From: Verrucomicrobiia bacterium
GTDB lineage: Bacteria > Verrucomicrobiota > Verrucomicrobiia > Limisphaerales > JAEYXS01
NCBI GenBank assembly: GCA_036405135.1
Contig: DASWYF010000013.1
Coordinates: 1 to 64,000, forward strand
DNA: 64,000 bases
Direction of reading: 5' to 3'
The position numbers and the translations under genes were made by a program. The notes beneath the pieces are model-generated. The model was given only the letters and a program-made list of their open reading frames with translations. It did not search any database and was not told the origin of the DNA. Shown here in pieces: positions 15,549 to 24,471 of the stretch; the first letter of the stretch is position 1, and every line of letters starts with the position of its first letter.

Positions 15549-16868
15549 ATGCACAAACGTCCTTACATGATGGCGGCAGGAATGGCCGGGTTGCTGGCCC
15601 TTACCGCACAAACCCAGGCGCAATCTTCGGATGCCCTGCTGGATAAACTGGTGGAAAAAGGCATTTTGACCGTGAAGGAAGCAGGCGAACTGCGGGAAGA
15701 GACCGACCAAGGTTTCTCGCAGGCCTTGCAGACCCGCATGGGCATGCCGGAGTGGGTGACGGCCTACAAGCTGGGTGGCGATTTCCGCGCACGCTACGAA
15801 GGCTTCTACTCCGGTAACGCCACCTCCGCCGATCGCAACCGGTTTCAATATCGCCTCCGCTACGGCGTCACCGCCAATGTATTGGAGAACATGGAAGTGG
15901 GTTTCCGCCTCGCCAGCATCGGGGATACCGCCGGCAACCAAATCTCCTCCAACAACACTTTCGACAATAACGCATCCAAGAAGGGCATCGCCATCGACAT
16001 GGCTTATGGCAAGTGGACGCCCATTGACAACGGCACCTGGGTCACGAAGTTCACGGTCGGCAAGATGGAGAACCCCTTGGAGATCAACCCGACCTTCGTG
16101 GATCAGGATTACACCCCGGAAGGCTTCGGCCAGCAGATCACCTATCGCGTGCATGAGAACCACGATCTGCAGTTCAATGCCGGTCAGTTCGTGCTGGATG
16201 AGAGCGGCACGTCGGCGGATGCTTACATGCTGGGCGCACAATTGAAGTGGGACGCCCGCTGGTCGCAGAAGCTGCAATCCAGTGCAGGCATCATGGCTCT
16301 GACCATCCCGGGTCGCACGGTGCTGGGAGAGGCCGGTTCCGGCCTGTTGGACATCGGTGAGGGCAATACCCGGGTCCCGGCCGGCGGCCCCCCATTGTAT
16401 AACTTCGACCCCATCATCGCCGATGCCTCGGTGACCTATACTTTCGACAAGGCCCCGTTCTACAATGGTGCGTTCCCGGTGCGTCTGGCTGGTTCCTATC
16501 TGAACAACCCTTCGGCCCCCGACAGCAACGAGGGCTACTCGGTCAAGCTCACCTTGGGCAAGGCCAGCAAGCGCAAGACTTGGGAACTCAGCTATGAACT
16601 TCGCGAACTGCAGGCGGACGCCATCTATGAGGAATTGCCGGAATCGGACTTCAACGCCTACACCCAGGCGGCAGGCCCGTTCGGCAACCGCACCGGTTAT
16701 GTGAACGGCACCAACGTGCGCGGTCACATCATCAAGGCCGGCTACTCGCCGTATGACTCGTTCGCGATCTTTGTCACCCTCTGGATGACGGAGAACATCC
16801 ACGAAAGCCCCGCCGGTTCAGACAGCAACGCCCAGCGCTTGCAGGTGGACGCCATCTGGAAGTTCTAA
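15549..16868 (+). CDS. putative outer-membrane porin of the phosphate block
   Basis: 439 residues from the ATG at 15549, chosen because it gives a basic n-region and a signal peptide ending 'LTAQTQAQ'; ATGs at 15522 and 15528 are alternatives. A short coiled-coil-like segment ('LLDKLVEKGILTVKEAGELREE') comes next. It is followed by a beta-barrel with many alternating aromatic strands, ending in 'QLQVDAIWKF' with a terminal Phe, as in barrels inserted by BAM. It resembles the 'putative porin' group and plays the role of OprP/PhoE here by context. The Pho-box-like array lies upstream and pstS follows 31 bp downstream. Confidence 0.85.
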   Translation: MHKRPYMMAAGMAGLLALTAQTQAQSSDALLDKLVEKGILTVKEAGELREETDQGFSQALQTRMGMPEWVTAYKLGGDFRARYEGFYSGNATSADRNRFQYRLRYGVTANVLENMEVGFRLASIGDTAGNQISSNNTFDNNASKKGIAIDMAYGKWTPIDNGTWVTKFTVGKMENPLEINPTFVDQDYTPEGFGQQITYRVHENHDLQFNAGQFVLDESGTSADAYMLGAQLKWDARWSQKLQSSAGIMALTIPGRTVLGEAGSGLLDIGEGNTRVPAGGPPLYNFDPIIADASVTYTFDKAPFYNGAFPVRLAGSYLNNPSAPDSNEGYSVKLTLGKASKRKTWELSYELRELQADAIYEELPESDFNAYTQAAGPFGNRTGYVNGTNVRGHIIKAGYSPYDSFAIFVTLWMTENIHESPAGSDSNAQRLQVDAIWKF

Positions 16869-16899
16869 AGCCAAACTCAAAACTCAATTCGCAACTTTT

Positions 16900-17748
16900 A
16901 TGAAAATGAAAACATTAGTCGCAGGCCTCACGGGTCTGCTGCTCGCCGCCCAAGGCGCGCTCGCTGGTAACATCACAGTCAAAGGCTCCGACACTTTGGT
17001 CATTCTCGGTCAAAAGTGGGCCGAGGTCTATATGGCCAAGAACCCGGATACCAAGATCCAGGTCACCGGTGGCGGTTCCGGCACCGGCTTTGCCGCGCTG
17101 CAGAACAAGACGACCGACTTGGCTAACGCTTCGCGCCCGATCAAGCCGAAAGAATCGACCGCCTGTGTGGTGGCCTTCAAGGCCCGGCCCAAGGAATACA
17201 AGGTCTGTCTGGACGGGCTCTCGGTCTATGTGCATGAGAAGAACCCGGTGAAAGAACTCAGCTTGGAGCAACTGGAGGGCATCTTCACCGGCAAAATCAC
17301 CAACTGGAAGGACGTCGGCGGGGCGGATATGAACATCGTGGTTTACAGCCGCGAGAACAGTTCCGGCACCTACGAATTCTTTAAGGATCATGTGCTCCAG
17401 GGCAAGGACTTCACCGCGCGCGCCCAGACGATGCCCGGCACGGCCGCCGTTTTACAGGCCGTGGCCAAGGATGAAAAGAGCATCGGTTACGGCGGGGCCG
17501 CCTACGGTGCCGGAGCCAAGCACCTAATGGTCAAGAAGGACGCAAACAGCCCGGCCGTGGAACCGACGGAAGAGAACGTGGTCAATGGCACTTACCCCAT
17601 TTGGCGCTACCTCTACATCTACCTGAACCCAGCTTTGGACAAGGGCGAGATCGCCGCCTATCTGAAATGGATCTGCAGCGATGAGGGCCAGAAGGTGGTC
17701 AAGGACGTGGGCTATTACCCCCTCCCGAAACAGTTCCGCACCAACTAA
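16900..17748 (+). CDS. pstS: phosphate ABC transporter substrate-binding protein PstS
   Basis: 282 residues with a signal peptide ('LTGLLLAAQGALA'). The mature protein begins 'GNITVKGSDTLVILGQKWAEVY'. It has the phosphate-binding loop motifs 'GGGSGTGFAAL' and 'SRENSSGTYEFFKDHVL', plus 'GYGGAAYG' near the C-terminus. It is shorter than E. coli PstS (346) but typical of the PBP-like PstS subgroup. It captures periplasmic phosphate for PstCAB. A hairpin separates it from pstC, which would let the binding protein be made in excess. Confidence 0.95.
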   Translation: MKMKTLVAGLTGLLLAAQGALAGNITVKGSDTLVILGQKWAEVYMAKNPDTKIQVTGGGSGTGFAALQNKTTDLANASRPIKPKESTACVVAFKARPKEYKVCLDGLSVYVHEKNPVKELSLEQLEGIFTGKITNWKDVGGADMNIVVYSRENSSGTYEFFKDHVLQGKDFTARAQTMPGTAAVLQAVAKDEKSIGYGGAAYGAGAKHLMVKKDANSPAVEPTEENVVNGTYPIWRYLYIYLNPALDKGEIAAYLKWICSDEGQKVVKDVGYYPLPKQFRTN

Positions 17749-17785
17749 AAAGATTCGCATCCGGAAGTTCCTCCGGCGATAAACG

Positions 17786-17840
17786 CGGGGCGGAACGGGC
17801 TGCCACTGGAAACCCAGCGACCTGTTTCGCCCCGATCATT
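17786..17840 (+). terminator. hairpin between pstS and pstC, probable attenuator
   Basis: Arms cggggcggaac (17786-17796) and gtttcgccccg (17824-17834) pair over 11 bp with one G-T pair. A 'tcatttt' follows. The position, in the 105-bp gap between the binding-protein gene and the permease genes, is the usual place for a partial terminator or mRNA-stabilising stem in ABC operons. Confidence 0.6.
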
Positions 17841-17853
17841 TTAAACCGAGACG

Positions 17854-19032
17854 ATGCTGATGACCCCAAATAAAGGCTCCCGTTCCCATGGGTGGATGGG
17901 CTTGCACCGCGGTCACAAAGCCCGGCCTCTTGAGTGGCTGGTGGAGAAGGGGATTTTCCTCGTGGCCTCGATGACCATCGTCATGGTCTTCCTCATTTTC
18001 CTGTTCGTGGCACGCGAGGCCTTCCCCATTTTCATGGGGACGATGGACAGTTCCTCGCGCACAGAGCAGATCAGCATCGAGCAGATGCAGAAGCTGCCGC
18101 CCTCCGAATTGCAGAAACTGCTCGGCGTCAGCGCCAAGGAGTATGCCGAGCTGGACCAAGACACGATCAAACTCCTGATGGAAGTGAAGATCGAGGAGAT
18201 CGCCGCTGCACCGAAAGACAAGGACGTGGCCGTGAACACCACGAACTGGCGATATTTGCTCCTGCCGTATCAGTGGAGCGACTATGACAAACCAGTTTAC
18301 ATGTGGCAGCCCGTCTCGCAGATCCATAAATACAACATCATCCCCCTGCTCATCGGCAGCTTGAAGACGACCTTGGTGGCGCTGCTGGTTTCTGTGCCGC
18401 TTTCGCTCGGTGCCGCCATCTATGTCTCGCAGTTGGCGAGCCCCCGGATCAAGGAATGGCTGAAACCCACGATCGAATTGCTGGCGGGCATCCCTTCGGT
18501 GGTGATGGGCTTTTTTGCCCTGATCGTGATGGCCACCGTCCTGCACAACGTTTTCGGTTATGAGTCGCGCTTGAATGCCTTTGTGGCCGGCATCGCCCTT
18601 GGGCTGGCCATCATCCCGGTGGTATTCTCCATTGCCGAAGATGCGCTCACCAGTGTGCCGCGGGCTTATACCCAGGCGGCACTGGCCCTGGGTTCCTCCC
18701 GCTGGCAGGCGGCGTGGCAGATCGTATTGCCGGCCGCACTTCCCGGTGTCTTTGCCGCCGTGGTGCTGGGCTTCGGTCGCGCCATCGGTGAGACGATGAT
18801 CGTGCTGATGGCCAGTGGCAACGCGGTGATCGTCTCGGGCAGCATCTTTGATTCTGCCCGTACGATGACGGCGACCATCGCCGCCGAACTGGCGGAAGCG
18901 GTCTTCGGCGGCCATCATTACCGCATGCTGTTCATGTTGGGTGCGCTGCTGTTCGTGGTCACGTTCCTCTCGAACCTCTTGGGGGACGTCATCATCCATA
19001 AATTAAAAAACAAGCTGGAGGGAAAGCACTAG
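17854..19032 (+). CDS. pstC: phosphate ABC transporter permease PstC
   Basis: 392 residues. Segments in order are TM1 at about 33-53, an extra hydrophilic segment at about 55-160, and the usual five-TM permease core. The core carries the EAA loop 'EDALTSVPRAYTQAALALGSSRWQAAWQIVLPAALPG' and the phosphate-permease signature 'GFGRAIGETMIVLMASGN'. E. coli PstC is about 319 residues, and the difference lies in the insert between TM1 and TM2. With PstA it forms the membrane channel for phosphate. pstA begins 3 bp after its stop. Confidence 0.94.
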   Translation: MLMTPNKGSRSHGWMGLHRGHKARPLEWLVEKGIFLVASMTIVMVFLIFLFVAREAFPIFMGTMDSSSRTEQISIEQMQKLPPSELQKLLGVSAKEYAELDQDTIKLLMEVKIEEIAAAPKDKDVAVNTTNWRYLLLPYQWSDYDKPVYMWQPVSQIHKYNIIPLLIGSLKTTLVALLVSVPLSLGAAIYVSQLASPRIKEWLKPTIELLAGIPSVVMGFFALIVMATVLHNVFGYESRLNAFVAGIALGLAIIPVVFSIAEDALTSVPRAYTQAALALGSSRWQAAWQIVLPAALPGVFAAVVLGFGRAIGETMIVLMASGNAVIVSGSIFDSARTMTATIAAELAEAVFGGHHYRMLFMLGALLFVVTFLSNLLGDVIIHKLKNKLEGKH

Positions 19033-19035
19033 GCC

Positions 19036-20019
19036 ATGGATACGCAAACTCCCATGCTGTCTTTTGACCGGTCTGGCCCGGCAGGCAGGAATTTCAAAGC
19101 TCAGAAGTTCGATGTCTGGTCTTTCTTTTTCAGCGGGCTGACGGGCTTTGCCACCCTGATCATCCTGGCGATGCTGGCCGTCATCCTTTTCAACGTCCTG
19201 ATCAATGGCTGGTCCGGGATGTCCTGGCGGTTCCTCTCTTCCAGTGCAGACCAGGACATGTTCGATGTGAACAAGGCCGGGGTGCTGCCGATGATCGTCG
19301 GCACCACCATCCGCGTCATCCTCATGACCATTTTTGTGATTCCGGTCGGCGTCATCACGGCTGTTTACCTCACGGAGTACGCGCACACGACCTCCATCTG
19401 GACCCGCATCATCCGGGGCGCGGTGAACAACCTCGCCGGTGTGCCTTCCATCGTGTTCGGTCTTTTCGGACTCGGTTTTTTCATCAGCTATATTGGTGGC
19501 AGCATTGACGACAATGTGCTGCGGACCGCCGAGCCGGTCTGGGGCAAGCCGGCGATTCTCTGGGCTTCGATGACGTTGGCCGTCATGACGCTGCCCGTGG
19601 TGATTGTGGCCACGGAGGAATCCTTGAAAGCCATCCCGCAAGGATTGCGCGAGGCGAGTCTGGCACTGGGTGCCACCAAGCTGGAAACCATCATCAAGAT
19701 CGTGTTGCCGCAGGCATTGCCGGGCATCCTGACCGGCGGCATCCTTTCGGTGAGCCGGGCGGCGGGTGAAGTCGCGCCCATCCTTTTCACCGGCGCCGCC
19801 TATTACATGGCGAGCTATCCCAAAGCATTGACGGACCAGTTCATGGACTTGGGCTATCACGTGTTCATCCTCTCCACGCAGTCGCCGAACATTGAGCAGA
19901 CCCGGCCCATCCTGTATGCGACCGTACTGGCGTTGCTGATATTAACTTTTGCTTTGAATATCGTGGCGATCTTGGTCCGTGCGCAGATGCGCCGGAAGAT
20001 GCGCCTCTTAGGTCATTGA
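19036..20019 (+). CDS. pstA: phosphate ABC transporter permease PstA
   Basis: 327 residues, slightly longer than E. coli PstA (296) because of an N-terminal extension. Six TM segments are visible. The EAA loop is '[37 protein letters not shown]', and the family motif '[19 protein letters not shown]' is intact. It forms the heterodimeric permease with PstC. It lies between pstC (3-bp gap) and pstB (10-bp gap). Confidence 0.95.
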   Translation: MDTQTPMLSFDRSGPAGRNFKAQKFDVWSFFFSGLTGFATLIILAMLAVILFNVLINGWSGMSWRFLSSSADQDMFDVNKAGVLPMIVGTTIRVILMTIFVIPVGVITAVYLTEYAHTTSIWTRIIRGAVNNLAGVPSIVFGLFGLGFFISYIGGSIDDNVLRTAEPVWGKPAILWASMTLAVMTLPVVIVATEESLKAIPQGLREASLALGATKLETIIKIVLPQALPGILTGGILSVSRAAGEVAPILFTGAAYYMASYPKALTDQFMDLGYHVFILSTQSPNIEQTRPILYATVLALLILTFALNIVAILVRAQMRRKMRLLGH

Positions 20020-20029
20020 TCTGCCGTTT

Positions 20030-20860
20030 ATGGCTGAAACTAACATCCCCAATCTGAAAGTCGAAGTGGGCGCAAATGCCCGGGGCTCTTCGTCTGGTGC
20101 CAGGTCCGAACCCATCATTGAGACGAAGGATCTCTCCCTTTATTATGGCCAGTCGAAGGCGCTCAAGGAGCTTTCGCTGACCATCAAGGAGAAGCAGGTC
20201 ACAGCCTTCATCGGACCTTCCGGCTGCGGCAAGTCCACCTTCCTGCGCTGCTTCAACCGCATGAACGACCTCATCGATCATGTGAAGATCACCGGCCAGG
20301 TGAAGATCGCGGGGCACGACATCTACGGGCCGGATGTGGACGTCATCGAGCTGCGCAAGCGCGTGGGCATGGTGTTCCAAAAGTCCAATCCCTTCCCCAA
20401 GTCCATCTACGAGAATATCGCCTACGGCTTGCGCCTGCATGGCACCAAGGCCAAGAGCGAGTTGGACGACGTGGTGGAGAAAAGTCTGCGCGGTGCGGCA
20501 CTTTGGGACGAGGTCAAGGATCGTCTGCACTCCAGCGCTTTGGGACTCTCCGGTGGCCAGCAGCAGCGCCTGTGCATCGCCCGCGCCATCGCCATCAAGC
20601 CCGAGATCATCCTGATGGACGAGCCGGCCTCGGCGCTTGACCCGATCGCCACCGCGAAAATCGAGGACCTCATCCTCGACCTGAAACGCGAATTCACCAT
20701 CGTCATCGTCACCCATAACATGCAGCAGGCCGCGCGCATCTCGGATTACACCGCGTTCTTCTACATCGGCGAGCTGATCGAATACGATGTCACCTCCAAG
20801 ATCTTTACCAACCCCGGCAAGAAACAGACGGAAGACTACGTCACCGGCCGTTTCGGTTGA
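20030..20860 (+). CDS. pstB: phosphate ABC transporter ATPase PstB
   Basis: 276 residues. Walker A is '[19 protein letters not shown]', where the 'RCFNRMND' segment is diagnostic of PstB. The Q-loop is '[10 protein letters not shown]', the signature is '[16 protein letters not shown]', Walker B is '[13 protein letters not shown]' and the H-loop is '[16 protein letters not shown]'. A roughly 25-residue non-conserved N-terminal tail precedes the fold. It hydrolyses ATP to drive phosphate import. Confidence 0.97.
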   Translation: MAETNIPNLKVEVGANARGSSSGARSEPIIETKDLSLYYGQSKALKELSLTIKEKQVTAFIGPSGCGKSTFLRCFNRMNDLIDHVKITGQVKIAGHDIYGPDVDVIELRKRVGMVFQKSNPFPKSIYENIAYGLRLHGTKAKSELDDVVEKSLRGAALWDEVKDRLHSSALGLSGGQQQRLCIARAIAIKPEIILMDEPASALDPIATAKIEDLILDLKREFTIVIVTHNMQQAARISDYTAFFYIGELIEYDVTSKIFTNPGKKQTEDYVTGRFG

Positions 20861-20904
20861 TTGATGACATCGTGGCTATCTCCGTTTAAATTTTTGATAC
20901 GATT

Positions 20905-21603
20905 ATGCAGCAGACGCACTTCGAACGAGAACTGGGCCAGCTCAAGGAGCGGTTGCTCACCATGTCCAGCCATGCGACATCATCCGTGGCGAACGCTGTG
21001 AAAGCCCTTGTGGAACGCAACGACGATCTCGCCCGCGAGGTCATCGAATCAGACCGCGTGCTGGATGCCATCGAAGTCGAGATCGATGAGATGGCCATTC
21101 ATCTTTTGAGCAAGGCCCCGCTCGCATCCGATCTCCGCCTTATCACTGTGGCCATGAAGTGCAGCCACCACTTGGAACGTGTAGCGGATGAGTCTACCAC
21201 CATCGCCCGCCGCAGCATCGAGCTCAGTCAGGAACCCCAGCTAAAGCCCTATGTGGACCTTCCCCGCATGGCTACCATGGCGCTCGACATGATGAATGAG
21301 GCGCTCGCCGCCTTCGTGAACCGCAGCCCGGAACGCGCCCGTGCCGTCATCCCGCGTGATAAGGAAGTGGATGCCCTGAACAAGCAGCTCCATCGTGAAC
21401 TGGCCAGCTATATGATCGAGAAGCCCACCACGATCACACGCTGCCTGAATCTGATGGTCATCTCCAAGAGCCTCGAACGCATCGCCGACCACGCCACGAA
21501 CATCGCGGAAGAAGTCGTCTATCTCTTCGAAGCCAAGGACATCCGCCACACCGGCAAAGGGCAGGGGACTGCTCCGACTGAAACACAGCCTCCCGCGAAT
21601 TGA
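20905..21603 (+). CDS. phoU: phosphate-uptake regulator PhoU
   Basis: 232 residues made of two PhoU three-helix repeats. The first contains 'ESDRVLDAIEVEIDEMAIHLL' and the second 'PRDKEVDALNKQLHRELASYMI', each with the D-x3-E-type metal-binding pattern. Between them is 'LITVAMKCSHHLERVADESTTIARR'. PhoU links the Pst transporter to the PhoR/PhoB signalling pair and limits phosphate uptake. It is the last gene of the block and is followed by a perfect terminator. No phoR/phoB pair adjoins it in this window. Confidence 0.95.
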   Translation: MQQTHFERELGQLKERLLTMSSHATSSVANAVKALVERNDDLAREVIESDRVLDAIEVEIDEMAIHLLSKAPLASDLRLITVAMKCSHHLERVADESTTIARRSIELSQEPQLKPYVDLPRMATMALDMMNEALAAFVNRSPERARAVIPRDKEVDALNKQLHRELASYMIEKPTTITRCLNLMVISKSLERIADHATNIAEEVVYLFEAKDIRHTGKGQGTAPTETQPPAN

Positions 21604-21622
21604 TTTGCTGCGTTTTCAAAGA

Positions 21623-21650
21623 AACGCCGAGCTCCAGCTCGGCGTTCTTC
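21623..21650 (+). terminator. terminator of the pst-phoU block
   Basis: Arms aacgccgagct (21623-21633) and agctcggcgtt (21636-21646) pair perfectly around two bases, followed by 'cttcttg'. It lies 20 bp after phoU. Confidence 0.75.
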
Positions 21651-21652
21651 TT

Positions 21653-21723
21653 GTAGCGCAGACCGCTGGTCTGCTGCCTGTCCCGCGATTGCGGTGATGT
21701 CGCCGACTGGCAGTTGGCAGGCC
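21653..21723. repeat. palindromic intergenic repeat, copy 2
   Basis: Same layout as 880-948: a first hairpin (CAGACCGCTGGTCTG), the shared linker 'tcccgcgattgcggtgatgt', and a second hairpin (GCCGACTGGCAGTTGGC). The stems carry compensating differences between the two copies. Confidence 0.8.
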
Positions 21724-21763
21724 TTACGACTTTTTCAGCCTGTCCCTGACCAGCGATCGGATT

Positions 21764-21942
21764 AGAGCGTTTTTAGAAATTATGTAGCGGTGAGGAGCGA
21801 GGATTTTTGGGTTCTGGCGAGGCTTTGGCGAAGGAGCAGGTTCCCAAGACCCTGTGACTGAGCCGAAACGAAGCCAGAACTCAAAAAGACCGCTTTCCTT
21901 TTTCTCGCCACCACATCGCTACATAATTTCTAAAACCGCTCT
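21764..21942. mobile_element. MITE-like element with 26-bp terminal inverted repeats
   Basis: The left arm, 21764-21789, and the reverse complement of the right arm, 21917-21942, differ at one of 26 positions (agagcg[t/g]ttttagaaatt...). Further inside, 'gttctggc' and 'gccagaac' continue the symmetry. The 179 bp encode nothing recognisable. The right end is 10 bp from the 3' end of the Usp gene. No clear target duplication was seen. Confidence 0.6.
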
Positions 21943-21952
21943 AAAATCCAGT

Positions 21953-23320
21953 TCAACTTTCCTCATCCACCTTCACCAGACAAACCGGCCTCTTGCTGTC
22001 CTTCACCACCGCTTGCGCCACGGAGCCCATAACCGTTCCCTTCAATCCCGTATGCCCGTGAGTCGCGAGACAGATCGCATCTGCCCCGAACCGCTCCGCC
22101 GCCTGCACGATCGCCTTCGCAGGATCATTGTCTTCCACGATTTCTATCTCGCTTTCGATTCCCAATGCCACGGCATCCGCAGGCACCAGTTCCGCTAGCT
22201 TCGCTTCCACTTGCCGTTTGAGTTTCAGCAACTCCTTCTTGGTCGGCAGCCGGCGTCTGATTTGTCCACCGATCAATTGCTCCGGCGATTCAGCGGGCGG
22301 AAGCACATGGATGAGATGCACAGTCCCGCCTGCGCGTGAAAGCCCGAACGCCTTGCTGACCGCACTGTTTCCGAGCTTCGAGAAGTCAGTCGATACCAGG
22401 ATGCGACTGACCGGCGTCACGGCCTTCTCGCTATCGCTCGTAGCGATTGGCACGCACAGCACATTCGTGCGGCAGGTATGCAACAGCCCACGTGAGAACG
22501 AGGCGTGCCGCAGACGGTTCAGGCCATGCCGTTGATGCGTTCCGGTGATGACCAGGTCTGCTTGGCGCAGATTCGCCAGATGTGCTACCGCGAAATCGGG
22601 GCGTCCCAAATTCGGCTCCACGATGATCTCGCATTTGGCATCACCGAGAATCGATTCCACTTTCCTGCGCAGATCGCGCTCATTCACGCGTTGCACCTCT
22701 GGATCGTTCTTGGTCAGGTAGGCGTCCCCTCTCAGCCCCAGTCGTGCTCGCTCTTCTAGTGGTGAATCCACATAGGCCGCAGTCAGTTCGCACGGACCAA
22801 TCTTTTGCAGCCGCTTCACAAATCTCAGCGCCGCATCAGAAGCAGAAGTGAGATCGCACGCGATCACCACTCGCAAAGGCCGCTCGCCTGCGGTCCATTC
22901 CTCAATGGGCTTGGAATTTTTCACCACCAAGGTAGGCACATGCGCGCCTTCAGCAGTGCGCTCGGAGACGCTGCCCAACAGCCAGCGTCCCGCCGTGCTC
23001 CGTCCATAGGATGAAACCACGATCATTTCGATGAACTCCGGCTTCGCCTTTTCGATGAGACATGCATAGGGTGCGCCCGTCATCAGGTCCGTCAAGACGG
23101 TGACACCTGTGGCGCGTAAGCGATTCGCTTCGGTTTTGAGGCTCGACTCCGCAGCTTCAGCGATCTCACCCAATGCTTCAGGCGAGATTTCACCAAGCGA
23201 GGCGGGATTGTGAGCATGGGCGAGAACGATGCTTTCTCCCCATCCATTGGCCAGTGCGGCGGCGGCATCCGCAGCTCTCACCGCCTGCTCCGAGAAGTCT
23301 GTTCCAACCAGGATTCTCAT
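21953..23320 (-). CDS. triple universal-stress-protein (UspA) domain protein
   Basis: 455 residues built from three Usp-like domains: about 1-140 ('MRILVGTDFSEQAVRAADAAAAL' to 'VPTLVVKN'), 148-290 ('RVVIACDLTSASDAALRFVKRL' to 'TNVLCVPI') and 305-450 ('RILVSTDFSKLGNSAVSKAFGL' to 'RPVCLVKV'). The third has the clearest ATP-binding G-x2-G-x9-G-S/T pattern ('GHTGLKGTVMGSVAQAV'). Single or double Usp domains are usual; three are less common. The precise role is unknown, and Usp proteins generally support survival under stress. Confidence 0.9.
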   Translation of the reverse strand: MRILVGTDFSEQAVRAADAAAALANGWGESIVLAHAHNPASLGEISPEALGEIAEAAESSLKTEANRLRATGVTVLTDLMTGAPYACLIEKAKPEFIEMIVVSSYGRSTAGRWLLGSVSERTAEGAHVPTLVVKNSKPIEEWTAGERPLRVVIACDLTSASDAALRFVKRLQKIGPCELTAAYVDSPLEERARLGLRGDAYLTKNDPEVQRVNERDLRRKVESILGDAKCEIIVEPNLGRPDFAVAHLANLRQADLVITGTHQRHGLNRLRHASFSRGLLHTCRTNVLCVPIATSDSEKAVTPVSRILVSTDFSKLGNSAVSKAFGLSRAGGTVHLIHVLPPAESPEQLIGGQIRRRLPTKKELLKLKRQVEAKLAELVPADAVALGIESEIEIVEDNDPAKAIVQAAERFGADAICLATHGHTGLKGTVMGSVAQAVVKDSKRPVCLVKVDEES

Positions 23321-23391
23321 AAGAAGTCTTTCTCTTTTGGTTCTGCTTTAACTTCCCCCTCCTGATGCTTGCTCCGCTAAACCAATCTTGC

Positions 23392-24387
23392 TTAATGGCA
23401 AACAAGACTTGCGTTGTTATTTTGAGTCAAAATGTATGGTCTTACGAGGCGCTTCCATTCTGCTGGCTGTTTCCGGAGATATGATTCATGCCCCGTCTCC
23501 TTAAAAACATGAAACGTTGCGGCTCCCGGCAAGTTCCTCCGCACCTCTTCAATATTCTCCAGCGTTACTCGCGCATCCGTATCCCCATTCATCAGCAGAG
23601 CAGGGCACTTCACCGCCTTCGCATACTCCGCCGGATTATGCACAAACCCGTCAAACCCGAGCTGTTTCCCGCCCCAGAACACCAGCAATTGCGCCAATGG
23701 AAACGACGGCAGCTTCATCACGCGAAACCGGTTCTGCGTGGTCTCCAACAGATTGTTGAACGGACATTCCAAGATCACACCGTCTGGTTCCACTCCCTCA
23801 GCCGCCACCGCTCGCAGGATCGATGCCGCGCCGAGCGATGACCCCAAGAGCACGATCTTCTTCCCTTCTGACCGCACCTTCACAAATCGAAAACTCGCCG
23901 CCACATCCTTCGCCTCATCCCACCCGATGCTCGTCGTGTCGCCTCCTGAACCTCCGCTTCCGTGAAAATCCACCAACCAACATTCTGCACCCATCTCGTT
24001 CAAAGCCTTTACTGTATCCAGTTGTGAATCCTTCGCCGAAGCGTATCCATGAAACAATATCACGACCGTTTTCGCTGCTGGATGAGGAATCCGCCACGCC
24101 TCCAGTTCCAACCCCTTCGCTCCCATGAACCGATACGATACAAACTCCAATCCGACATCTTGCGGTGTGCGTTTGTTTTCCGGCCGAGGAATGGAAACTC
24201 CCGTGAATAGCACCTTGATCTTGCTCCCAGTGGTAAGCTGTTCTGGAGGTGCCGTGCGCCGGTTATCATCCCGCACAAAATGCGTCATCGCCCAAGCATG
24301 CTGATACGCCACCACATTGAGGGCTACGAAACCAAGCAGAAGCAGCAATCCACTGATGAAGAGTATTTTGCGCCGCCGCCTCCGCAT
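23392..24387 (-). CDS. membrane-anchored alpha/beta hydrolase
   Basis: 331 residues. A basic N-terminus and one TM or uncleaved signal (about 8-30) are followed by an alpha/beta-hydrolase domain. The oxyanion region is 'ILFHGYASAK', the nucleophile elbow is 'LLGSSLGAASIL' (Ser), the acid is in 'LMNGDTDARV' and the His is in 'KETGHESYL'. It resembles the YqkD/BEM46-type serine aminopeptidase/lipase group. The substrate cannot be told from the sequence. It is transcribed in the same direction as the Usp gene downstream, with a 71-bp gap. Confidence 0.88.
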   Translation of the reverse strand: MRRRRRKILFISGLLLLLGFVALNVVAYQHAWAMTHFVRDDNRRTAPPEQLTTGSKIKVLFTGVSIPRPENKRTPQDVGLEFVSYRFMGAKGLELEAWRIPHPAAKTVVILFHGYASAKDSQLDTVKALNEMGAECWLVDFHGSGGSGGDTTSIGWDEAKDVAASFRFVKVRSEGKKIVLLGSSLGAASILRAVAAEGVEPDGVILECPFNNLLETTQNRFRVMKLPSFPLAQLLVFWGGKQLGFDGFVHNPAEYAKAVKCPALLMNGDTDARVTLENIEEVRRNLPGAATFHVFKETGHESYLRKQPAEWKRLVRPYILTQNNNASLVCH

Positions 24388-24423
24388 GGATGCAAACTTG
24401 CATAATGGACGTGGGCAGGAAAT

Positions 24424-24462
24424 AGAAAAATAGGGTTACGGATCGGAATATCCGCAACCCTA
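24424..24462 (-). terminator. terminator of the copper-storage gene
   Basis: Read on the minus strand, tagggttgcggat and atccgtaaccctA pair over 13 bp with one mismatch (24431-24443 with 24450-24462), followed by TTTTTC. It begins 10 bp after the stop at 24472. Confidence 0.7.
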
Positions 24463-24471
24463 CGGTGAATA

